Positions 42,830 through 51,732 of a DNA stretch of 64,000 nt are shown here, in pieces. The translations under genes were made by a program, and so were the position numbers. How positions within the stretch are numbered: the first letter of the stretch is position 1; each line of letters begins with the position of its first letter. The notes under the pieces are model-generated. The model searched no databases. It had not been told where the DNA came from and saw nothing but the letters and a program-made list of their open reading frames with translations. The stretch comes from Pokkaliibacter sp. MBI-7. Lineage in GTDB: Bacteria; Pseudomonadota; Gammaproteobacteria; Pseudomonadales; Balneatricaceae. The DNA is taken from positions 1,208,501 to 1,272,500 of the forward strand of contig NZ_JARVTG010000001.1 in assembly GCF_029846635.1 (NCBI RefSeq), in the 5' to 3' direction.

Positions 42830-43825
42830 ATGAAATCAGCCATTGCCCGACTGCTGGGGCTTTGTTGTGTCGTACTTGCCCCCTGCATCACCTTTGCCTC
42901 GCCGCAGGAAGTCACCTTTCTGATGCCAGCCCCTCCTAACCTGCCGGGCTTTGCCCCCTGGATCATCGCTCAGCAAAAGGGTTACTACGCCGAACAGGGC
43001 CTGAAGGTCACCCTGCTGGCCGCCAAGGGCGGTGCCGATGTGGCCAAACAGGTCGGTGCGGGCAACGCCATGTTTGGCGCCGCCAACGGCGATACACCAC
43101 TGATCGTGCGGGACAACGGCGTACCGGTCAAAGCCGTGGCCGTACTGGGCCAGCACGGCTACACCATGCTCGCGACCGATGCGGCTGCGGGTATCACCCG
43201 CCTGCAGCAGCTAAAGGGCAAGACCATTTCGGTCATGTCCTACTCTGACTCGCTGTATTACACCCTGCTGGCCTCCCTGCGTCAGGCAGGCATGAGCAAG
43301 TCGGATGTCAGCATTCAGGCAGCAGGGCCCGCCGGAGTCTGGCAGTTGTTCGCCAGCGGCAAGGCCGATGCCATGGCCGGCGCCCCTGACTGGGTGGTGA
43401 ACGCCGCCGAATCAGGCAAACAGCTGCAGCTGCTGCCCGATGACCAGTTGTTTGCCTCCATGGCACAGTCGATTCTTGCGTCCGATGATGCTATTGCCCA
43501 CCACCCGGATCAGGTGCGGGCGATGGTGCGCGGTACCCTGATGGGCCTGCGCGACATCATTCAGGACCCCAGCGCCGCGGCTAAAGTCTTTGCCGCCGCC
43601 GTGCCCGGCTACGAAGGTAAGGAGCAAAAAGTGGAAGACATCTTCGCGCTCTACATCAGCCATGTGTATGGCCAGCAGGCGCATCTGGGCGAGATCTATC
43701 CCGAGCGGGTCAGCAAGGCGCAAAGCTTCTATCTGAGCGAAGGCATCATTCGCCATCGGGGCGATATCAACAGCTACTTCACCAACGAGTTCATTCCCAC
43801 CGACCTGCCGCTCGGCGGTTCCTGA
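42830..43825 (+). CDS. ABC transporter substrate-binding protein, NitT/TauT type
   Basis: 331 residues from ATG 42830 with AAGGA upstream. Signal peptide ends near ITFASPQE. The NMT1/SsuA fold pattern is present: PNLPGFAPWIIAQQKGYYAEQGL, then GGADVAKQVGAGNAMFGA, VAVLGQHGYTMLA and GKTISVMSYSDSLYYTLL. Proteins of this class bind sulfonates, nitrate, pyrimidine precursors or aromatic acids. There is no permease or ATPase gene on either side, so it is an orphan binding protein. It is 145 bp after the Rieske gene and probably shares its sigma-54 promoter. The 3' end overlaps the convergent lipoprotein gene by 52 bp. Confidence 0.87.
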   Translation: MKSAIARLLGLCCVVLAPCITFASPQEVTFLMPAPPNLPGFAPWIIAQQKGYYAEQGLKVTLLAAKGGADVAKQVGAGNAMFGAANGDTPLIVRDNGVPVKAVAVLGQHGYTMLATDAAAGITRLQQLKGKTISVMSYSDSLYYTLLASLRQAGMSKSDVSIQAAGPAGVWQLFASGKADAMAGAPDWVVNAAESGKQLQLLPDDQLFASMAQSILASDDAIAHHPDQVRAMVRGTLMGLRDIIQDPSAAAKVFAAAVPGYEGKEQKVEDIFALYISHVYGQQAHLGEIYPERVSKAQSFYLSEGIIRHRGDINSYFTNEFIPTDLPLGGS

Positions 43826-44442
43826 TCGGCGACGGCGGCACCGGCGGCGGGCAGCAGCAAGGTGGCCAGCCGCCCGGCGGCCTGCTCCATGGCGGCGACC
43901 TGCTGTGTCGCCGTATTACCGGCCACAGCCTGATGCAAAAGCGTCTGCCCCGACTGCTCAGGCTGATCCTGATGCTGCAAACGCCAGCGTGCCGCCAGCA
44001 ATACCTCAGCCGGTGTAGTGGTCTGCGGCTCAAAATGTTCAATATCGACCAGCAGGTGCAGGTCGGCCTGCTCCCCGCTGTCGACATTCTGATAGCCCAG
44101 TGCAGCGGCGCGCTGTCGCAGCAGACGGGTCAGTGCCGTGGACAGTTTTTCTGCCCACTTGTAGTCAGGCACCGCGCTTACTTCATGGCTCCCCACCCGC
44201 GTCAGCAGCGCATAGCTGTCCAGATATTCCGGTAGCGCGACCTCCTCCACCCGGATAGTCGCTTGCCTCACCGCTGTCGTGACCGGCGCCATTGCCGGGA
44301 GACTAATTGCCGGGAGACTCGTTGCAGGGAGACTGCTGAGGACCAGCAGCCGTGCCGGTGGCTGACTGCTGCAGCCGTTCAGGCAGCACAGCAGCAACAG
44401 TAGCAGGCCGCCGCAAGCCCCCTGCTTTGGCGTCGTCTTCAT
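43774..44442 (-). CDS. ABC-type transport auxiliary lipoprotein (PqiC-like)
   Basis: 222 residues. Signal peptide with lipobox CLNGCSSQ at about residue 24. After a Pro/Ser-rich spacer made of three near-identical 5-residue repeats (SLPA plus T, I or M), the domain shows ATIRVEEVALPEYLDSYALLTRVGSHEV and KWAEKLSTALTRLLRQ, typical of PqiC/LPP auxiliary proteins that link MCE systems to the outer membrane. It overlaps the MCE gene by four bases (ATGA) and is the last gene of the lipid-transport operon. Its last 52 bp run antisense to the end of the NitT-type gene. Confidence 0.85.
   Translation of the reverse strand: MKTTPKQGACGGLLLLLLCCLNGCSSQPPARLLVLSSLPATSLPAISLPAMAPVTTAVRQATIRVEEVALPEYLDSYALLTRVGSHEVSAVPDYKWAEKLSTALTRLLRQRAAALGYQNVDSGEQADLHLLVDIEHFEPQTTTPAEVLLAARWRLQHQDQPEQSGQTLLHQAVAGNTATQQVAAMEQAAGRLATLLLPAAGAAVADQEPPSGRSVGMNSLVK
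44291..44335. repeat. Three 15-bp tandem repeats in the lipoprotein spacer
   Basis: Units at 44291-44305, 44306-44320 and 44321-44335 differ by only one to three bases. They encode the repeated SLPA(T/I/M) spacer just after the lipidated cysteine. Confidence 0.85.
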
Positions 44443-45371
44443 CGTTTTGCTCCCATCAGCAGGGTATTGGGATTGCGCTCCAGCTGGCTGGCAAAACTGC
44501 GCAGCGAAGCGGCGGCAGCGGCCAGATCACGCAGACCGCTATCAAGATCGTGGCGGGTTGATGAACGGGTCGCCATGGCCGCATTGAGGTTACCGGTCAG
44601 GGTATCCAGGGCCGTGGCGGCCTGATCGATATGCTGCAGGGTGGTGGACAGCTCCTGACCTCGTCCGGTCAGCTGCTGTTGCACACCGGCCATCAGCTGG
44701 CGCAGCTGCACCGCGGTGATGCCCAGCTGCTGATCTGCCGAGGTGAGCAGGGTATGGGCCGACTGAATCAGCTCATTGGTGTGCCCGGCGGTCTGGCTGA
44801 TCTCGCCGCTCAGCTGCGTCATCGCCTGCAAGGCCTGTTGTGCAGCCTGCAGCGTCTGCGCCAGCGGCAGAGATGACAGCTGATCTTTCAGCACTTCCAT
44901 ATCCGACGGCACAGTGGGGATCAGCAGCAAGCCCTCCGCTTCCCTGACGGGGGCCGTGGTCACGCCGGGGCTGGCCACATCCAGTTCAATCATTGACTGA
45001 CCGGTCACCAGACTCTGTGACTGCAGGGTGGCGCTCAGCCCCTGAGCAATCAGCCCGCGCAGATAGGGCGAAGCAGTGGCTCCGGCCACCTGCAGATGCT
45101 GATCAGACAACGCGATGACGACGGCGATACGGGCGGTCAGTGATGCCCCCTGCAGCTGCAGGGCAATGCGTTCCACCTGCCCCACCGTCACCCCGCGAAA
45201 GCTCACCGGTGCCCCCACCTGCAGACCGCTGACCGAGCGCTCGAAATAGATCAGTGCCCGCTGCTTGTGCTCAAACAGGGCACCGGCGCCCATCAGCAGC
45301 ATACCGGCGCCGAGCAACAGGAAAGTACCGGCGATAAACAGGCCGATCAGAACGGAACGCTGGCGTTGCAT
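44439..45371 (-). CDS. MCE-domain lipid transport protein (MlaD/PqiB-like)
   Basis: 310 residues: one N-terminal membrane anchor (VLIGLFIAGTFLLLGAGMLLMG), a single MCE domain at about 40-115 (VSGLQVGAPVSFRGVTVGQV), and a long helical C-terminal tail with many Gln/Leu heptads (about 165-300). MlaD-type proteins form hexameric rings in the periplasm that shuttle phospholipids or hydrophobic compounds. The start lies inside the 3' end of the ATPase gene (25-bp overlap), so translation is coupled. Confidence 0.9.
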   Translation of the reverse strand: MQRQRSVLIGLFIAGTFLLLGAGMLLMGAGALFEHKQRALIYFERSVSGLQVGAPVSFRGVTVGQVERIALQLQGASLTARIAVVIALSDQHLQVAGATASPYLRGLIAQGLSATLQSQSLVTGQSMIELDVASPGVTTAPVREAEGLLLIPTVPSDMEVLKDQLSSLPLAQTLQAAQQALQAMTQLSGEISQTAGHTNELIQSAHTLLTSADQQLGITAVQLRQLMAGVQQQLTGRGQELSTTLQHIDQAATALDTLTGNLNAAMATRSSTRHDLDSGLRDLAAAAASLRSFASQLERNPNTLLMGAKR

Positions 45372-46225
45372 GGGGAGTCATCCATCGAATAAGAGAAAGC
45401 GCCTGCTTCCTGACGGTTGAGAAAAGCCCGTACCGCAGGATGGGGTGAGGCGGTGCGCAGCAAGCGGGGGTTACCATCGGCAATGGCGGTCTTGCTGCGT
45501 ACATCCAGAAAGATGCCGTCATCGGCGATGGCAAAAATGCTGTCCAGTTCGTGCGTGACTATCACAATGGTGATACCCAGATGCTCACGCAGCGCCAGGA
45601 TCAGCTCATCCAGCCGCCGTGACGACAGCGGGTCCAGCCGCCGTGACGACAGCGGGTCCAGCCCCGCAGAAGGTTCATCCAGCAACAGCAGCGGTGGATC
45701 CAGCACCAGCGCCCGTGCCAGTCCGGCACGCTTGCGCATGCCACCGGACAGCTGCGCCGGATAGAGATGGCCAAAGCCATGCAGCCCCACCAGTGCCAGC
45801 CTGAAGGCCACCAGTTCATCAATCACCGCCTGCGGCACGCCACCGCGCAGTTGCAGCGGCAACGCCACGTTGTCGGCCACGGTCATGGAACTCCACAGCG
45901 CGCCGCCCTGAAACAGCACACCGAACGGATGACTGTGCTGCGCGGCTGCGCGGCACGCCTCTCGCCCACCGAGCAAGACACGCCCTGCCGCAGGCGTATT
46001 CAAACCCACCAGATGACGCAACAGAGTGCTTTTGCCGCAGCCGCTTTCCCCCATGATGACGAACACCGAGCCCTGCTCGACGCGGAAGTTGAGATCGCGC
46101 TGGATCACCCGATCATCCGTCATCATGGTCAGCTGCTGCACCTCAATCATGGCGGCAGCGGTTGAATCCAGTGCAGCGCTGAGGGCTGCGTCAGCCGCCG
46201 CTTCCCGTTCAGACAGGGTCATCAT
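45347..46225 (-). CDS. ABC transporter ATPase (MlaF-like) with a duplicated D-loop segment
   Basis: 292 residues from ATG 46225 (GGGAG upstream); ATG 46150 would give a start closer to the family norm. Walker A GESGCGKST at 59-67, signature LSGGMRKRAG, Walker B LLLLDEPSAGLDP, and the switch His in VTHELDSIF are intact. Directly after Walker B the eight residues LDPLSSRR are repeated by an exact 24-bp duplication (45611-45658), giving the protein a second D-loop-like copy absent from relatives. It powers the MlaE-like permease. The effect of the insert on activity is unknown. Confidence 0.9.
   Translation of the reverse strand: MMTLSEREAAADAALSAALDSTAAAMIEVQQLTMMTDDRVIQRDLNFRVEQGSVFVIMGESGCGKSTLLRHLVGLNTPAAGRVLLGGREACRAAAQHSHPFGVLFQGGALWSSMTVADNVALPLQLRGGVPQAVIDELVAFRLALVGLHGFGHLYPAQLSGGMRKRAGLARALVLDPPLLLLDEPSAGLDPLSSRRLDPLSSRRLDELILALREHLGITIVIVTHELDSIFAIADDGIFLDVRSKTAIADGNPRLLRTASPHPAVRAFLNRQEAGAFSYSMDDSPCNASVPF
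45611..45658. repeat. Exact 24-bp tandem duplication inside the MlaF-like gene
   Basis: The unit at 45611-45634 is repeated without change at 45635-45658, in frame, encoding LDPLSSRR twice between Walker B and the switch histidine. Confidence 0.95.
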
Positions 46226-46230
46226 GCCCG

Positions 46231-47385
46231 TCACACTCCCAGGTAATAGGTCAGCAGCGCAAAGGCGGCATCCAGCGTGATGACGCCAATACAGGCCGTC
46301 ACTACCGCAGCCGTGGCAGCGCGACCGACGGCTTCGGCACTGCGCCCGGCCTGCAGGCCGATCTGGCAGCTGACCAGACCGATAAAGCCACCAAAACACA
46401 GGCTCTTGATCGCACCGATAATGAAATGCTGCACACCGACCGCGTGGCCGGTGCGGGTCAGATACCCCAGTACGGTCAGATCGGAACTGCTCACCGCCAC
46501 CAGCAAGCCACCGACAATGCCCGCGGCACAGCCGTAGACATAAAGCAGCGGCATCACTGCCACCATGGCCGCCAGTCGCGGCAGCAGCAGATGCTCCAGT
46601 GGCCGCACACCGAAGGTCTGCAGGGCATCGATTTCTTCATTGGCCTGCATGGTGGCCAGGTTGGCGGCAAAGGCCGCTCCCGAACGACCGGCAACAGCAA
46701 TGGCGGTCATGATGGCGGCCATCTCCCGCACCATGGCGATGCCGACCATGTCGGCCAGAAAGACATGCGCACCGAACTGCTGCAGCTGGATCAGCCCGAC
46801 AAAACCCAGAATGCCCCCGACCAGCAGATTGATGATGAGCACGATCATCAGCGCACTGGCACCGACCTCACACAGCTGCGTCAGCACATCCACCGCCCGC
46901 ACCATGCTGCGCCGTGGCGAACACATCACCCGCCAGGCCAGCACGCTGCACTCCAGCGTCATGTGCATAAAGCGCCCAGTACGGCTGCCCAGATCCAGCC
47001 CCCAGTTGCCCAGCTGTGCCAGCACCGACAGTGGCGGCAGAGTGTGCTCCAGACCCTGAGTACGCTGGCTGGCCAGCCGCAATACCGGCTCGATACCGGC
47101 AGGAAACTGCTTCAGCAGCAGCGCGATACCCTGCTGCTGACAATGCTGTTGCAGTGTGAACAGCAACGCCGGCAGGACACTGCTCCAGCTCTGGATCTGA
47201 CTGCCATCCAGCGTGATGCTCTCGGTCAGGGCTGGCAGCTGGCGGATCAGACACTGCCCGCCCGGCAGGTCGCTATGACGCTGCCAGTCACCCCTGAAAA
47301 GCACCAGACAGTGGCTTGCCACCTGCTCGATCTGCCAGTAGGCGGATGAGCGTTCACTCACATCGTTCTGTCTGCTGCTTCTCAT
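46231..47385 (-). CDS. MlaE-family ABC permease with N-terminal STAS-like domain
   Basis: 384 residues from ATG 47385 with AAGGGG nine bases upstream. Residues 1-120 resemble the STAS-type N-terminus found in long MlaE proteins (ITLDGSQIQSWSSVLPALLF). The rest is the MlaE domain with about five membrane helices and the motifs NLLVGGILGFVGLIQLQQFG, EMAAIMTAIAVAGRSGAAFAA and EIDALQTFGVRPLEHL. It forms the membrane channel for lipid or hydrophobic solute movement. The next gene (ATPase) starts five bases after its stop. Confidence 0.92.
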   Translation of the reverse strand: MRSSRQNDVSERSSAYWQIEQVASHCLVLFRGDWQRHSDLPGGQCLIRQLPALTESITLDGSQIQSWSSVLPALLFTLQQHCQQQGIALLLKQFPAGIEPVLRLASQRTQGLEHTLPPLSVLAQLGNWGLDLGSRTGRFMHMTLECSVLAWRVMCSPRRSMVRAVDVLTQLCEVGASALMIVLIINLLVGGILGFVGLIQLQQFGAHVFLADMVGIAMVREMAAIMTAIAVAGRSGAAFAANLATMQANEEIDALQTFGVRPLEHLLLPRLAAMVAVMPLLYVYGCAAGIVGGLLVAVSSSDLTVLGYLTRTGHAVGVQHFIIGAIKSLCFGGFIGLVSCQIGLQAGRSAEAVGRAATAAVVTACIGVITLDAAFALLTYYLGV

Positions 47386-47419
47386 GGCTGCCATCCCCTT
47401 GTGCCGCTCTGACCAGTCA

Positions 47420-48106
47420 TCAGCGCAGGTACGCCAGCAACGCCTCAGCGCCTCTGTCGATACCCGCTTTGGATGCATCCAGTGCCCCAATGGTGGCAGA
47501 CAGCTGCATCGGGCTCGGGTACTGCTTGATAACAGCGGCGTTCAGCAGCTGGTTGGAGCTGGCGTCATAGATCTCCACCGCATAGATCACCGAGCCAGTA
47601 AACAACCCTTCCCGTCCGCGCATGGCCGCCACACCGTTGTAGATCCCGCCACCGATATCAAAACGCGACACCGTGCTGATGACCGGCGTGGTCTTTTCTG
47701 CGCCGGTCAGGGTCAGCTTCAGGCGCAGGGTGGCCGGTCCTTCGTGATCCACCAGCTGAAAGCGGCTGCGCAGCCTGTCGCCAAACTGCTGTTGCATGTA
47801 ATGGGCAAGGGCCACCTTGTCGCTTTCTTCCAGATCGACAAACTGATTGTCGGGGGCACGGTAGATGCTGACCGGCTCAAGAATGAGCTGGTGATACTGT
47901 TGCCAGTCGATGGCCTGGGGCTGAGCCTGGGTATAGTCGAAGGCAACATGGCGATCACTGTCATCACGGTTGCCCTGCAGATAGGACGAGGAAGACAGCT
48001 GCTGATAACGAATGGGATCCGGCGTCGTGCAGCCGGACAGGGACATAAAGATGGCCACTAAGAAAACTGCCGGCAGCAGCATGTAGATTCGGTTGACCTG
48101 ATTCAT
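47420..48106 (-). CDS. DUF3313 lipoprotein
   Basis: 228 residues with lipobox LSGCTTPD at about residue 24 and GGAGGGG upstream of the ATG. The DUF3313 pattern includes IDWQQYHQLILEPVSIYR, ESDKVALAHYMQQQF, ATLRLKLTLTGAEKTTPVIST and a glycine-rich FDIGGGIYNG. The family is found with MCE/ABC lipid transporters and is of unknown detailed role. It is the first gene of the operon, 34 bp before the permease, and has a palindromic site 60-80 bp upstream of its start. Confidence 0.88.
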   Translation of the reverse strand: MNQVNRIYMLLPAVFLVAIFMSLSGCTTPDPIRYQQLSSSSYLQGNRDDSDRHVAFDYTQAQPQAIDWQQYHQLILEPVSIYRAPDNQFVDLEESDKVALAHYMQQQFGDRLRSRFQLVDHEGPATLRLKLTLTGAEKTTPVISTVSRFDIGGGIYNGVAAMRGREGLFTGSVIYAVEIYDASSNQLLNAAVIKQYPSPMQLSATIGALDASKAGIDRGAEALLAYLR

Positions 48107-48164
48107 CTTGCAGCCCCTCCTGGCACGTCAAGTGGAGGCACTATAGCACTGGCCTTTTTATAAA

Positions 48165-48186
48165 AAAAACCGTCTAGTCGGTTTTT
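48165..48186. promoter_or_regulatory. Palindrome upstream of the lipid-transport operon (TetR operator or weak terminator)
   Basis: AAAAACCG-TCTAGT-CGGTTTTT has two 8-bp arms around six bases. It lies between the TetR gene and the operon it probably controls. On the minus strand the right arm continues into eight Ts, so it could also end the tetR transcript. Confidence 0.45.
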
Positions 48187-48370
48187 ATGAAGTGAAAAAT
48201 TTTTAGTCCTCCGCTGGCTGCCGCAAAAGCATCGACACAACAACCGCAAAGAGAAGCATCCTGAAGGGGCGAACTGAGTCATGAAGAGCGGGTAGTCTGG
48301 GCGACTACCCGGAGGGAAAGCGGACAGCGATAACGCTCGCAATGTCCTCAGCGTGCGGCAAAACAGAGCT

Positions 48371-48940
48371 TCAGCCGGCAGATGTGGCCTGCCAGGCGCT
48401 GTCGTCCAGCAGCCGCTCAAACAGCCGGTTACGATCCTCGTCACTCAGCGGGCAAATTCCCAGAATCACCGACAGTGACAGGCCACGCGCCGCTGACCAG
48501 CGCAGCAGCGCCAGATCAGGGTCCGTCGCTTCAGCCTTGATCTGCTCCACGCTGTTACTATCGATATCGCGGGAGATTGACAGTAGTCCCGGCTCCTGCG
48601 CCGCAGCACCGAGCAGTGCCAGAGCGATGGAGTTGGACTCATGCGTGGCCTCGCGGGCCGTGGCGATACGTGAGGCCAGCACCGGACTGCTGCTGGACTG
48701 ACGTGCTGCAGCCAGATTGCGGTTGTAGAACTCTTCGAAGTGCTCGACCTGATATTCAATCAGCGCCTTGAGTACCGCCGTCTTGGTGGGGAACTGATGC
48801 ATCAGCCCGCCCTTGCTCATACCGCTCTCTCTGGCGATGGCATCCAGCGTCAGACGCCCCGGCCCCTCGCGGGAAATGATCGCCAGTGCTGCCTGAAGAA
48901 TCGCCGTGCGGGAGCGCTCGGAGCGCGAAGGATTGTCCAT
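48371..48940 (-). CDS. TetR-family transcription regulator
   Basis: 189 residues from ATG 48940. The N-terminal HTH is clear: RTAILQAALAIISREGPGRLTLDAIARESGMSKGGLMHQF, ending with the KTAVLKALIEYQVEHF helix. The C-terminal ligand domain is variable, as usual. Located directly upstream of the DUF3313-MCE operon on the same strand, with a palindrome in between, so it probably represses that operon in response to a hydrophobic compound. Confidence 0.92.
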   Translation of the reverse strand: MDNPSRSERSRTAILQAALAIISREGPGRLTLDAIARESGMSKGGLMHQFPTKTAVLKALIEYQVEHFEEFYNRNLAAARQSSSSPVLASRIATAREATHESNSIALALLGAAAQEPGLLSISRDIDSNSVEQIKAEATDPDLALLRWSAARGLSLSVILGICPLSDEDRNRLFERLLDDSAWQATSAG

Positions 48941-49203
48941 AGCTGTCTCATTGTTCTGTGTGTAAATCACCGGCCAGCCTGCAGATATGCGCGGGCTCAG
49001 TCTTCCGTGGAGGTGCATTGTGCGAAATCAGCGCAGGTACAACAAGCCTGCTGCAGGCCTGCCCTGCTCCTGACACAGCACAAACACACCGCAACAATTG
49101 CAAACTTAATGCGTTACCATGCCGCCGATTCGCCCCCAAAAACAGCAGTTCACCCATCGAGCCCCTGTTTTAACCCATGGATCGACCAGCAGTAGGAGCA
49201 TGC

Positions 49204-51555
49204 ATGCTGCCCCCAAGAAATGTCGCCCGTCTGTGGCTACCCCTGATGTTACTTTTCTCCCTGACCCTGTCAGCCCTGCTAAGCAGTCAGGCGCACGCCG
49301 CCTCCGGCAACCATCAGCCACCGGCTGATACCGCCACCTATACCCAGCTGGCCGATCTGCTGGACAACCCCAACAGCCGCGAACAGCTGATCAGCACACT
49401 GCGGCAGATGGCGCAGCCCGCACAGAGCACGGCGACCGCCGCACCGTCCGATGACCTGTCGCTGCCACGCCAGCTGGCCGAAAGCAGCAAGGCCTTCATG
49501 GACGATATCGGCCAGCAGATCAAAGAGTCGGTGGATGCCGTGGCCGAGCTGGGTGATCTGGATGAACGGCAACACCGCATCGACTGGCAGGGGCTGACCA
49601 CCGATGCCATGCACCTTGGCCTGACCATCGTCAGCACCCTGCTGATCTTTCTGGTACTGCGCCTGCTCACCGCTCATCTGTTCCGCAAGATGGACCACTG
49701 GAGCCTGCAGCATGAACAGGGACAAAGCCGCCACCTGCTGCGCCGGGTACTGGCCATCGGTGGCGGCGGGCTGGTCGATGCCCTCAGCGTGCTGCTGACC
49801 TATGCCTGCAGCAATGCCCTGACCCTGGCGCTGATTGGTGACGCCGGAGTCATGGATACTCAGGCCTCGTTGTTCCTCAATGGTTTTGTACTGATCGAAC
49901 TGTTCAAGGTGCTGCTGCGCCTGCTGTTCTCCGACCGCTATCCGGCCCTGCGCATCCTGCCCATGGGCAGCGACACCGCACAGAAGTGGTACCGCTGGCT
50001 GGCGCTGATCAGCAGTTTTATCGGGTACACCCTGCTGGTGGCGGTGCCACTGTTCAACTTTTACAAACAGCCGGGCCTTGGTAGTGCGCTGGAACTGGTG
50101 GTGATGCTGATTGCCCTGATCAACGCCATCGGCATGATCATGCGTAACCGCAAGGAAGTGACCGATGCCATCATGGAGCACAGCAGCAGCGAACAGATGA
50201 GCATCACCCGCGCGGCCCTGCAGATTCTTGGCCGGGTCTGGCATATCGTCGCCATCTGCTACTTCGTAGCGCTGTTCTTGATTACCCAGTTGCGCCCGGA
50301 TGACGCTCTGCCGTTTATGGCCATCGCTACCCTGCGCACGGTGATCTACATTACCGTCGGCCTGCTGCTGTCAGCCCTGCTGGGCAAACTGATTGGCACC
50401 CGCATCTGTATTTCCAGCGAGCTGCGCCGCACCCTGCCGCTGCTGGAAGACCGCATCAACAGCTATGTACCGGCGGCACTGAAAGTCATTCGTCTGTTGC
50501 TGCTGGCGACCGTCATCATGCTGGTGATGAATGCCTGGAGCCTGTTCGACACCCTGAGCTGGCTCAACTCCGAGGAAGGTATCCGTCTGGTCAGCACCAT
50601 CGTCCATGTAGCAGTCATTTTGGTGATCTCCGCGCTGGTGTGGCTGGTAGCGGCCAGTCTGATCGAGCATCGCCTGAATCCGGAAACCGGCAGCGGCGAG
50701 CCGACGGCCCGCGCCAAGACCCTGTTGGGATTGTTCCGCAATGCTCTGGCCATCGCCATCACCGCCATGACCGTGATGATCGTACTGTCAGAAATCGGTA
50801 TCGACATCGGCCCGCTGATCGCCGGTGCCGGGGTACTCGGTCTGGCCATCGGTTTTGGCGCGCAGAAGCTGGTACAGGACATTATTACCGGGGTCTTCAT
50901 CCAGCTGGAAAACGCCATGAATACCGGTGATGTGGTTACCGTTGGCGGTGTCACCGGCACCGCCGAAAAGCTGACCATCCGTTCGGTGGGCATCCGCGAC
51001 CTGAACGGCACCTATCATCTGATTCCCTTCTCATCGGTGGACACGGTGTCCAACTATATGCGTGGCTTTGGCTATCACGTTGGCGAATACGGCGTGGCCT
51101 ACCGGGAAAATACCGACGAAGTGCTGGAGCATCTGCAGGCGGCCTTTGACGAACTGATCACTAATCCCGAGATCAGCCGCAAGATCGTCGCCCCGCTGGA
51201 AATCCACGGTGTCACCGCTCTGGCTGACAGCTCGGTGAATGTGCGGGTGCGTATCAAGACCCTGCCCGGCGAACAGTGGGGTATCGGTCGCCAGTACAAC
51301 CGTCTGGTCAAGCTGCATCTGGATGCTGCCGGTATCGAGATCCCCTTCCCGCACATGACCATCTACTTCGGCGAAGACAAGCAGGGCAAGGCACCGGCAG
51401 CCAATATCCGCATGCAAAACACCCTGCTGACACGACGTGAGAAGGAAGTGAGTGCGAAAGCGGACGAGCACACCGTGCAGGAGGCGCACCCCGACCCGGT
51501 GGCGGAGATCAACAAACCCAAGCCGGGGCAGGACGTGGCAGGCTCAGACGTCTGA
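49204..51555 (+). CDS. MscS-family mechanosensitive channel (YbiO-like)
   Basis: 783 residues from ATG 49204 with AGGAG upstream. Signal peptide ends near SQAHAASG; a periplasmic part follows, then about ten hydrophobic segments. The MscS pore and beta domain lie at about 530-700: IGIDIGPLIAGAGVLGLAIGFGAQKLVQDIITGVFIQLENAMNTGD and RSVGIRDLNGTYHLIPFS. Size and architecture match E. coli YbiO. It opens under membrane tension to release solutes during osmotic downshock. It ends with a charged cytoplasmic tail and is followed by a terminator. Confidence 0.9.
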   Translation: MLPPRNVARLWLPLMLLFSLTLSALLSSQAHAASGNHQPPADTATYTQLADLLDNPNSREQLISTLRQMAQPAQSTATAAPSDDLSLPRQLAESSKAFMDDIGQQIKESVDAVAELGDLDERQHRIDWQGLTTDAMHLGLTIVSTLLIFLVLRLLTAHLFRKMDHWSLQHEQGQSRHLLRRVLAIGGGGLVDALSVLLTYACSNALTLALIGDAGVMDTQASLFLNGFVLIELFKVLLRLLFSDRYPALRILPMGSDTAQKWYRWLALISSFIGYTLLVAVPLFNFYKQPGLGSALELVVMLIALINAIGMIMRNRKEVTDAIMEHSSSEQMSITRAALQILGRVWHIVAICYFVALFLITQLRPDDALPFMAIATLRTVIYITVGLLLSALLGKLIGTRICISSELRRTLPLLEDRINSYVPAALKVIRLLLLATVIMLVMNAWSLFDTLSWLNSEEGIRLVSTIVHVAVILVISALVWLVAASLIEHRLNPETGSGEPTARAKTLLGLFRNALAIAITAMTVMIVLSEIGIDIGPLIAGAGVLGLAIGFGAQKLVQDIITGVFIQLENAMNTGDVVTVGGVTGTAEKLTIRSVGIRDLNGTYHLIPFSSVDTVSNYMRGFGYHVGEYGVAYRENTDEVLEHLQAAFDELITNPEISRKIVAPLEIHGVTALADSSVNVRVRIKTLPGEQWGIGRQYNRLVKLHLDAAGIEIPFPHMTIYFGEDKQGKAPAANIRMQNTLLTRREKEVSAKADEHTVQEAHPDPVAEINKPKPGQDVAGSDV

Positions 51556-51590
51556 TCCGTCTGGCACAGGCCGCCATCATCATTCACCAC

Positions 51591-51620
51591 AGAGGGACAT
51601 TGCGTCCCTCTTATATTTTG
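51591..51620 (+). terminator. Terminator after the mechanosensitive channel gene
   Basis: AGAGGGAC (51591-51598) pairs with GTCCCTCT (51604-51611), followed by TATATTTT. Confidence 0.8.
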
Positions 51621-51732
51621 GTGACATTACATCCCTCTTGTTTTTGGCGGTGATGCTGCCATTGTTTGCCTAATGCTGCAGCCGCAGCCATCAGCCGCCG
51701 GCTGCAGCCCGCACCATCATCAGGAACGCCCT

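Noticed and set aside
46426..47349. 307-codon + strand frame opposite the MlaE-like permease
   Set aside because: Rich in His, Gln and Arg with no family likeness; a codon-bias shadow of the permease gene.
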